In this document: positions 1 to 5,871 of the stretch, piece by piece
Position numbering within the stretch: the first letter of the stretch is position 1
Layout: each line of letters opens with the position of its first letter
NCBI GenBank assembly: GCA_016926595.1
Contig: JAFGOG010000203.1
Location: 1 to 7,157 of the forward strand
DNA length: 7,157 bases
Direction: 5' to 3'
From: Anaerolineae bacterium
GTDB taxonomy: Bacteria; Chloroflexota; Anaerolineae; JAAYZQ01
Position numbers and translations under genes: made by a program
The notes under the pieces: model-generated
The model's database searches: none
Told to the model about the DNA's origin: nothing
Seen by the model: only the letters and a program-made list of their open reading frames with translations

Positions 1-80
1 ATGCACCGGAACGGGTGGACGGCATCCACCGGAACGAGTGGTCGGCATGAATCGGAATCGGCGGTCGACATGCGCCGGAA
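1..80 (+). repeat. 23-bp direct repeat array, probable end of an IS21-family element
   Basis: Units start at 1, 24 and 47, with a partial fourth at 70. Each has the form AT-nn-(A/C)-CCGGAA-n-ggGTGGtCGGC, and units 1 and 2 are nearly identical while unit 3 is more diverged. The exact 23-bp period with no spacers is not a CRISPR array. Because 23 is not a multiple of 3, the repeat cannot encode a repeated peptide, so the open frame running through it to position 270 is not evidence of a gene. From memory, IS21-family elements often carry several such CCGGAA...GTGGTCGGCAT copies downstream of istB, where they serve as transposase-binding sites. If so, istA/istB lie to the left of the window. No element terminus or target duplication can be identified here, and the IS assignment is inference. 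Confidence 0.5.
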
Positions 81-389
81 GATGCAGGAGGTCCAGGCCG
101 GCGTAGAGAACTGGATCCGGCAGATTGAAGCCAACCCCCATAGGCACGATTCTGTCAATGTATCCCGTAATCTGGCATCGCTCGTTCAAGTCAGTATTCA
201 GCAGGTGCCCTCGCCGCAGTACCTAGAAAATGGCAGCCCTTCCTTCATGTCCATCACGAAGACTACCTGACGTGAAGGAGTTCGGCGTTAGCAGTGCAAG
301 AAGGAATGTAACTTTCGGGTTATACTGCCGGAGGTCCTGGATAATTGACGTAGTAGAAAGAAAAACCGGGGTTCCCAGAGAGAGATGAC
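81..389. other. Non-coding leader between repeat array and defence operon
   Basis: No convincing gene is seen in this 309-bp stretch. An open frame continues from the left edge to the TGA at 268-270, but its peptide shows no recognisable domain and its first part is translated out of the 23-bp repeats, so it was not called. The stretch from 271 to 389 must hold the promoter of the operon if transcription starts locally. A TATACT at 321-326 could serve as a -10 box but has no matching -35, and a TTGACG at 345-350 has no -10 at a proper distance. A purine-rich GAGAGAGA stretch at about 377-385 is the likely ribosome binding site for the gene starting at 390. Confidence 0.5.
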
Positions 390-1142
390 ATGGCAAGCAA
401 AATCGACAACTTGCTGGGGCTAGAACCGTGGCGTGCCTATGAAAGGGCGATGTTCAACGATCTCTACTACCGGTTTCGAAGTCCCGCCTATGTAGTTAAG
501 CCAGACATACGAGACATAGTTGGCAGGCTGAGTCTAGCCAAGCGGCAGGTTGATGTCGCTGTGTTTCATTCGAACGACATGGGCAAGCCTTTTCTCATTG
601 TCGAATGCAAGCGTTACACTACCACCAAACTAGACGTGAATGATGTCGGCGAATTTGTCAGTCGTTTTGAAGATACGGGGGCAGAACATGGTGTGCTGGT
701 TAGCCCATTAGGATTCAGCCTGGCTGCACAGAATCTTGCCAAGGCCAAAGGGGTCTGGCTGCTCGAGCTCAAACTTCAAGAAGCTAACCGTCTAAACTGG
801 CGAGAAGTCGCCCGAGCACTCTACCCCTGGGACGAAATCTTTCACCAGCAAATGGGAGATGTTCTTTATGCGGTCCTTGAACAGCGAGGAAAGTATTTGG
901 ATCGACTTGAGGAAATTGCCTTCGAGGAATGGGAAGCGACCTTGCTTGGCATCTATCGAATCAACCCTGAGGAAGGAGAGTATCTGCTACGAACTATAGC
1001 GCAAACTCATTACGATGATAGTTGGCGATTCAATGCAATTCGTTTGCTTGATGAGATTGGCTGTCTGGACGCTGCATTTCGTGAAACCCTCATGGAATAC
1101 GAAAGCGATCCCGAGACGCTGCAACTACTGAACTGCCACTAG
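390..1142 (+). CDS. Mrr-like PD-(D/E)XK restriction endonuclease, Type III operon-associated
   Basis: A 250-aa protein whose first ~130 residues look like a restriction-endonuclease fold of the Mrr type. Candidate catalytic residues are E18 in the first helix (AYERAMF), D55 in QVDVAV, and E72-x-K74 in IVECKRY. They are followed by the family-typical segment GAEHGVLVSPLGFSLAAQNLA (about 97-117), here split around the helix that packs on the core. The likely activity is Mg-dependent DNA cleavage. Residues ~140-250 are predicted helical, with a HEAT-like stretch around 200-230, and I do not recognise them. The ATG at 390 has a purine-rich SD just upstream. The stop lies 20 bp before mod, so it is probably co-transcribed with mod and res. 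Its GC (27/60 at 601-660) is lower than that of res and the mod flanks. It is not a standard Type III subunit and may be an accessory nuclease, or a nuclease that senses modified DNA. The fold is fairly sure; the role is inference. Confidence 0.75.
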   Translation: MASKIDNLLGLEPWRAYERAMFNDLYYRFRSPAYVVKPDIRDIVGRLSLAKRQVDVAVFHSNDMGKPFLIVECKRYTTTKLDVNDVGEFVSRFEDTGAEHGVLVSPLGFSLAAQNLAKAKGVWLLELKLQEANRLNWREVARALYPWDEIFHQQMGDVLYAVLEQRGKYLDRLEEIAFEEWEATLLGIYRINPEEGEYLLRTIAQTHYDDSWRFNAIRLLDEIGCLDAAFRETLMEYESDPETLQLLNCH

Positions 1143-1162
1143 CGATCCACAGGGGGAAAACT

Positions 1163-3022
1163 ATGCCCAAGATCGATATCACCCGCACCGAGCTGGTCTG
1201 GCCCGGCAAGTACGACGACGAGGGCAACCTGGTCCCGCCACGGCGCGTCGCACTGCCCTTTCAGGTGATCGAGCGAGTCAACGAGACGCGCGCCACCCGG
1301 GAGAAGAAGGAGCGGGAGCTGGCCGGCCACGTGGGCACACTTTTTGACTTCTGGCAGGCGGAGGATGCCCAACGTGCTGCCCCCGACGACGGCTGGCGCA
1401 ACAAGCTGATCTGGGGGGACAACCTCTACGTCATAGGCTCTCTGCTGGAACACTTTGCTGGAGAAGTTGACTTGATCTACATCGATCCACCGTTCGCCAC
1501 AGGGGCGGATTTCTCATTTGTTGCACAAGTAGGCGATAGTGACCTCGAACTTGCTAAGAAACAATCAGCCATTGAGGAAAAGGCATACCGAGATACATGG
1601 GGGAAAGGGCTTGACTCTTACTCGACAATGATGTGGGAACGGCTTCTACTCATGAAAAGTCTACTCAGTCCCACTGGCACAATCGCAGTTCATGTGGATT
1701 GGCGCGTAGGTTATCTTGTCAAAGCGATGCTCGACGAGCTATTTGGCGTCGGCTCATTCATCAACGAAATCATCTGGTACTACACAGGAGCGGGAATAAG
1801 CCCGGAACGATTTAGCCGTCGCCACGACAACATCTATTGGTATGCCAATGGGTCAAATTGGTTCTTTGACCCAGACCCGCTCCGTACAGAGTACTCTGAA
1901 GCGACCAAAGAGCGATTTAGTCATTACATAGGCAATATCCGAGGCGATCACGACTTTGGAGTACAGGAATTGAATCCCAAGGGAAAGCATCCTGACGATG
2001 TCATACAGGTTTCTATCGAGGCACCGTCCTCAAACGAACGAACTGGATATGCAACCCAGAAGCCGTTGAAACTACTAACCCAGCTCATATCAGGACTCGT
2101 GCCTCCCGACGGGCTTGTGGCGGATCTTTTCGCAGGCTCAGGCACAACACTGAAGGCTTGCGAACTAACTGGCCGTAGATGGATAGGCTCTGATTTAAGT
2201 CGCTACGCCGTCCACACCACGCGCAAACGACTGATGGACATCCCCGACTGCCGCTCATTCGAGATCCTCAACCTGGGCCGCTACGAGCGCCAGGTCTGGC
2301 AGGGGGTCACATTTGGCAAGAAGAAGCAGCCTCAGCAGATGCTCGTTTTTGAGTACTTGAAGTTCATCCTCGATCTATACGGCGCCCAGCCGCTGGCCGG
2401 AACGCAGCACCTCCACGGCAAGCGCGGCAGCGCGATGGTCCACGTCGGCGCAGTCGATGCACCTGTCACGATCGACGAGATCGGCGCTTGCCTCGCCGAG
2501 TGCCGGCAGATGAAACAGAAGGAATTGCACGTCCTGGGGTGGGAGTGGGAGATGGGCCTGGCCAACCTGATGGTCGATGAAGCCAAGGGCCAGGGGATCA
2601 GGCTCCTCCTACTGAACATCCCCCGTGAGGTCATGGAGCAGCAGGCTGTGGACAAGGGCGACATCCACTTCTACGAGTTGGCCTACCTGGAGGTCGATAT
2701 TCAACCTTCCCGCAAGAAGCGCTCCTACACAGTCACCCTGACCGACTTTGTCATTCCCAACACCGAGCTGGTCCCAGCAGAGGTGCGGACCAAGGTCAAG
2801 AAGTGGTCTGACTATGTAGACTATTGGGCGATAGACTGGGATTTCCAAGACGACACCTTTGTCAACAGCTGGACCTCCTACCGCACGCGCCGGGACCGCA
2901 CCCTGGCGTTGAGGAGCGACGCGCACACCTATGAGCAACCCGGGCCCTACCGCATCCTGGTCAAGGTCGTGGATATCTTTGGCAACGACACCTCACAGGT
3001 GTTCAAGGTGGTGGTGGAATGA
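1163..3022 (+). CDS. mod: Type III-like site-specific adenine-N6 DNA methyltransferase (Mod)
   Basis: A 619-aa protein that would transfer methyl from SAM to adenine N6 at a specific site and provide target recognition for the Res partner. Catalytic motif IV, DPPF (108-111), comes before the TGYATQKP segment (294-301) and SAM-binding motif I, DLFAGSGTT (321-329). This order marks the beta class, as in EcoP1I/EcoP15I Mod. Residues ~130-290 lie between the motifs and should contain the target-recognition region. The length is near that of EcoP15I Mod. The ATG at 1163 has a strong SD (AGGGGG at 1151-1156), and the stop overlaps the res start by four bases (ATGA). Residues ~360-619 form a long C-terminal extension with conserved-looking blocks (HVGAVDAPVTIDEIG, HVLGWEWEMGL). 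It ends in a PKD-like segment (555-619) with W-x-I-DWDF-x-DD and HTYEQPGPYRILVKVVD. The core (about 1445-2205) is markedly lower in GC than both flanks. The activity is well supported; the recognition sequence cannot be read. Confidence 0.92.
   Translation: MPKIDITRTELVWPGKYDDEGNLVPPRRVALPFQVIERVNETRATREKKERELAGHVGTLFDFWQAEDAQRAAPDDGWRNKLIWGDNLYVIGSLLEHFAGEVDLIYIDPPFATGADFSFVAQVGDSDLELAKKQSAIEEKAYRDTWGKGLDSYSTMMWERLLLMKSLLSPTGTIAVHVDWRVGYLVKAMLDELFGVGSFINEIIWYYTGAGISPERFSRRHDNIYWYANGSNWFFDPDPLRTEYSEATKERFSHYIGNIRGDHDFGVQELNPKGKHPDDVIQVSIEAPSSNERTGYATQKPLKLLTQLISGLVPPDGLVADLFAGSGTTLKACELTGRRWIGSDLSRYAVHTTRKRLMDIPDCRSFEILNLGRYERQVWQGVTFGKKKQPQQMLVFEYLKFILDLYGAQPLAGTQHLHGKRGSAMVHVGAVDAPVTIDEIGACLAECRQMKQKELHVLGWEWEMGLANLMVDEAKGQGIRLLLLNIPREVMEQQAVDKGDIHFYELAYLEVDIQPSRKKRSYTVTLTDFVIPNTELVPAEVRTKVKKWSDYVDYWAIDWDFQDDTFVNSWTSYRTRRDRTLALRSDAHTYEQPGPYRILVKVVDIFGNDTSQVFKVVVE
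1445..2205 (+). other. Low-GC core block of mod, probable recombined allele segment
   Basis: Hand counts give about 48% GC for 1501-1680 (86/180) and 1801-1980 (87/180). The flanking parts of the same gene are much higher: 44/60 at 1201-1260, 40/60 at 1321-1380, 36/60 at 2281-2340 and 42/60 at 2401-2460. The block spans roughly residues 95-348 and so covers motif IV, the target-recognition region and the SAM-binding motif, with edges near domain borders. Codon choice also shifts, with more A/T-ending codons inside the block. Known Type III mod genes diversify by exchanging their recognition domains between conserved flanks, and this block fits such an exchange. The edges are approximate. Confidence 0.6.
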
Positions 3023-5814
3023 ACCCGGCGAAAAAGTCGACCCGCAAACGCCGCACAACAGCACGCAAGACCGCCATCCCCTACCAGCGTGCCCTCCCCG
3101 AAGTGCCGGGGCGTAACCCGCACACCAAACCGGATGCTTACCTGGAAAAGCTGGGGGAGGGAGACTATGCCGTCCGCCAGGGCCGCCGGCCCAGTACGAT
3201 GTTCCTGGTCAACAAGCTGCGCCGGACCGTGGACCGCTGGCGCAACACGGGCTATCCTGATACATCTGAAGTCACTCGGCGCCTTTTCCAATACTGGTTC
3301 GACGAAGACCACCCGTTACCGAACCAGGAAGTCTGGCGCTACTGGTGGTGCCAGCGCGAGGCGATCGAGACACTGGTCTATCTGGTCGAAGTAAAGGGCT
3401 ACACCGATCTCGTCCCTGTAATCAAGCGCTTCGGCGAGAAACCGAAAGGCAGCCTGATGGGATTGGAGCCCAAGATCGAAACGACGATGGATGGAGTACG
3501 CCAACTGCGGCGTTGGGTACCGGAAGTGGAGAAAGACGCCATCCAGGAGCTGCCCGAGAAGAACCTGCTGCGCTACGCCTTCAAGATAGCCACCGGCGCG
3601 GGCAAGACCGAGGTCATGGCGATGGTCATCGTCTGGTCCTACTTTCACCGGTGCATGGTGTCGGACTCGCCGATGGCCGACAACTTTCTCGTCGTCGCGC
3701 CCAACGTCATCGTCTACGAGCGCTTGGAGCGCGACTTTGCCAGCGGCAAGATATTCTACGAACATCCCCTGATTCCTCCCGAATGGCGCAAGCAGTGGAA
3801 CGTCAAGGTAATCCTGCGTGGCGATAGCGCGATGCCCGCTCCAGGCGGCAATCTCTTTGTCGTCAACATCCAGCAAATCTATGAATCGCGGTCCGAGGAA
3901 TGGACCCCCGACAACGCTGTCCAGGCGATCCTGGGGCGGCCTCCCAGCCAGGACCTGGCTTCGTACCAACCGAGCATGCTCGACCGGATCAAGGGGCTGG
4001 GGAACCTGGCCGTGCTCAACGATGAGGCCCACCACGTCCACGACGACGATCTGGCCTGGAACCAGACGTTGCTGGCCCTGCACGAGAACCTGAAGCGCAA
4101 GAGTGGCCGCGGACTGACCCTTTGGCTGGACTTTTCAGCCACGCCCAAGACCCAGGGCGGCACCTATTACCCGTGGATTATCGTCGATTACCCCTTGGCC
4201 CAGGCTATCGAGGACCAGATTGTCAAAGCCCCGTTGATCGTGCACCGCGTGGACAAAAAGGATCCAGTCCGGGTGACCAAGAGCAATGTCGTCCAGGCCT
4301 ACCACGACTGGATTGTCGTCGCCCTGGAACGATGGAAGGAGCATTTCCAGGTCTACCGCCAGGTGGGCCAGAAGCCGGTCCTGTTCATCATGGCCGAACG
4401 CACAACCTACGCCGACGCGATCGCTGAGCATGTGCGTAAACACGCTCGACTGAGAAAGAGCGAGGTGCTGGTCATTCACACCAACGCGCAGGGCAAGATC
4501 TACGAAAATGACCTTGATAGTGCCCGCCAGGTGGCCGCGGAGGTGGACAAACCAGACAGCGAGGTCAAGATCATTGTCAGCGTGCTTATGCTGCGCGAGG
4601 GGTGGGACGTCAAGAACGTGACGGTGATCTTGGGGTTACGACCCTTTACCGCCGCAGCCAAAATCCTGCCCGAGCAGGCTGTCGGGCGGGGCCTGCGCCT
4701 GATGCCCAACATCAGCCCCGACAGTCGCCAGACCCTGGAGGTCATCGGCACGGCGGCTTTTGAAGAATTTGTGCGCGAGCTGGAGCAAGAAGGGGTGGGC
4801 ATTGACACCGTCGCGGATCCACCCCCCAAACCGATCATCATCTATCCTGTCCAGGAAAAAGCCCAGTATGATATCGCCATCCCCCTGACCAAGCCGCGTT
4901 ACCTGCACGAATACCGCGATCTCGACGAGTTGGACCCATTACAATTACCACCCATTTATGAGGCCGATGTTCTGGAGGAGCAAACAGGCCTTGCGATCAA
5001 GATCGCCTTTGCCACGACCGAAACGGTTGTCCACGACGATGTCATTCAACCTGAAGAGCCTCTACTCAGTCAGGACTTTCTCAGCGACATCGCCCATACA
5101 ATTGAGCGTCGCTTACAACTGAGCGGACACTTCGCTGAGCTGTACGCCATCGTCAAACGCTATGTACAACAAAAATGCTTCGGCGTCCCGGTCGATCTGG
5201 ATAGCACGGACATTGGGCGTCGGCTGCGCGACCCGGAGCTGCAAAAGGGTATCGCCGACTTCCTGTCCCGCCAGATCGCCCAGTTGGCAACCCGGGAGCG
5301 AGACATCGAGTTCGAGGACGCTGCTTTCCGATTGTCCCAAACGAAGCGCTTTACCTGGCACCGTCAGCATATTGTATGCGAACGGACTGTATTCAACGAG
5401 TGCGCCATCTACAACGACCTGGAGAGGCGCTTCGCCGAGTTCCTGGACCAGGCGCCCGCCGTCCTGCGGTTTGCTGCCCTGGCCGAGTCCTACACCCGCT
5501 TCCGGGTAGATTACCTGAGTGAGGAAGGCGCCATCCGCTTCTACTACCCTGATTTCGTGGCGGTGCAGCAGGTCAAGAAGGGTGAAGTCAACTGGATTAT
5601 CGAGACCAAGGGCTGGGAGCGGGGGGATGTCGCCCACAAGGACGCCAGCATCCGCCAGTGGTGCGAGCGAATCAGCGCGCAGACAGGCCAGCGTTGGTGC
5701 TATCTGAAGGTGCCACAGGTGTGGTTTGACGAATTCGTGGGGCAGAACCTGAATGACCTGGTTGGATATCTCCAGGTTGAGGAGTCAAAACCTCTTCTGG
5801 TTGCGGAAGCATAA
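3019..5814 (+). CDS. res: Type III-like restriction enzyme Res: DEAH helicase with C-terminal PD-(D/E)XK nuclease
   Basis: A 931-aa ATP-dependent translocase/nuclease that would act with Mod to cut unmodified DNA. Residues ~1-180 form an N-terminal module with a GRRPS block (about 57) and CQREAIETLVYLVEV (from about 112), the latter resembling the Q-motif region of DEAD/DEAH restriction helicases. SF2 motifs follow in order: Walker A ATGAGKT (191-197), DEAH (335-338), motif III SAT (373-375) and motif VI QAVGRGLR (553-560). The nuclease domain is at the C-terminus: PD at 844-845 and ETK at 862-864, within YYPDFVAV...WIIETKG. The length is close to EcoP15I Res (about 970 aa). The ATG at 3019 overlaps the mod TGA, implying translational coupling and stoichiometric production. 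All catalytic motifs are intact. The N-terminal block also recalls the restriction nuclease family that NCBI names BPTD_3080; this is from memory. GC is uniform at about 60%, unlike the mod core. Confidence 0.92.
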   Translation: MNPAKKSTRKRRTTARKTAIPYQRALPEVPGRNPHTKPDAYLEKLGEGDYAVRQGRRPSTMFLVNKLRRTVDRWRNTGYPDTSEVTRRLFQYWFDEDHPLPNQEVWRYWWCQREAIETLVYLVEVKGYTDLVPVIKRFGEKPKGSLMGLEPKIETTMDGVRQLRRWVPEVEKDAIQELPEKNLLRYAFKIATGAGKTEVMAMVIVWSYFHRCMVSDSPMADNFLVVAPNVIVYERLERDFASGKIFYEHPLIPPEWRKQWNVKVILRGDSAMPAPGGNLFVVNIQQIYESRSEEWTPDNAVQAILGRPPSQDLASYQPSMLDRIKGLGNLAVLNDEAHHVHDDDLAWNQTLLALHENLKRKSGRGLTLWLDFSATPKTQGGTYYPWIIVDYPLAQAIEDQIVKAPLIVHRVDKKDPVRVTKSNVVQAYHDWIVVALERWKEHFQVYRQVGQKPVLFIMAERTTYADAIAEHVRKHARLRKSEVLVIHTNAQGKIYENDLDSARQVAAEVDKPDSEVKIIVSVLMLREGWDVKNVTVILGLRPFTAAAKILPEQAVGRGLRLMPNISPDSRQTLEVIGTAAFEEFVRELEQEGVGIDTVADPPPKPIIIYPVQEKAQYDIAIPLTKPRYLHEYRDLDELDPLQLPPIYEADVLEEQTGLAIKIAFATTETVVHDDVIQPEEPLLSQDFLSDIAHTIERRLQLSGHFAELYAIVKRYVQQKCFGVPVDLDSTDIGRRLRDPELQKGIADFLSRQIAQLATRERDIEFEDAAFRLSQTKRFTWHRQHIVCERTVFNECAIYNDLERRFAEFLDQAPAVLRFAALAESYTRFRVDYLSEEGAIRFYYPDFVAVQQVKKGEVNWIIETKGWERGDVAHKDASIRQWCERISAQTGQRWCYLKVPQVWFDEFVGQNLNDLVGYLQVEESKPLLVAEA

Positions 5815-5871
5815 CTAACCCTGGTACATTTCGGATCAACAAGAGTTCAGGGGCGCACGCTGTGCCAAGGC

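Noticed and set aside
1..80. CRISPR array
   Set aside because: The repeats are contiguous with a 23-bp period, have no spacers and diverge quickly.
1..270. Open frame of 89 codons beginning at the first base
   Set aside because: Its first 27 codons are translated from 23-bp DNA repeats that shift frame in each copy, no SD can be seen, and the rest matches no family I know.
321..326. TATACT as the -10 box of the operon promoter
   Set aside because: No recognisable -35 at 16-18 bp and no extended -10 TG; the match is too weak to annotate.
3316..4083. Long antisense open frame (255 codons) inside res
   Set aside because: It is a shadow of the high-GC coding frame of res: no motifs, no SD, and full overlap with the helicase core.
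5772..5800. Hairpin CCAG..GAGG / CCTC..CTGG as a terminator of the operon
   Set aside because: It lies within the last codons of res, has a short interrupted stem and is not followed by a T-run.
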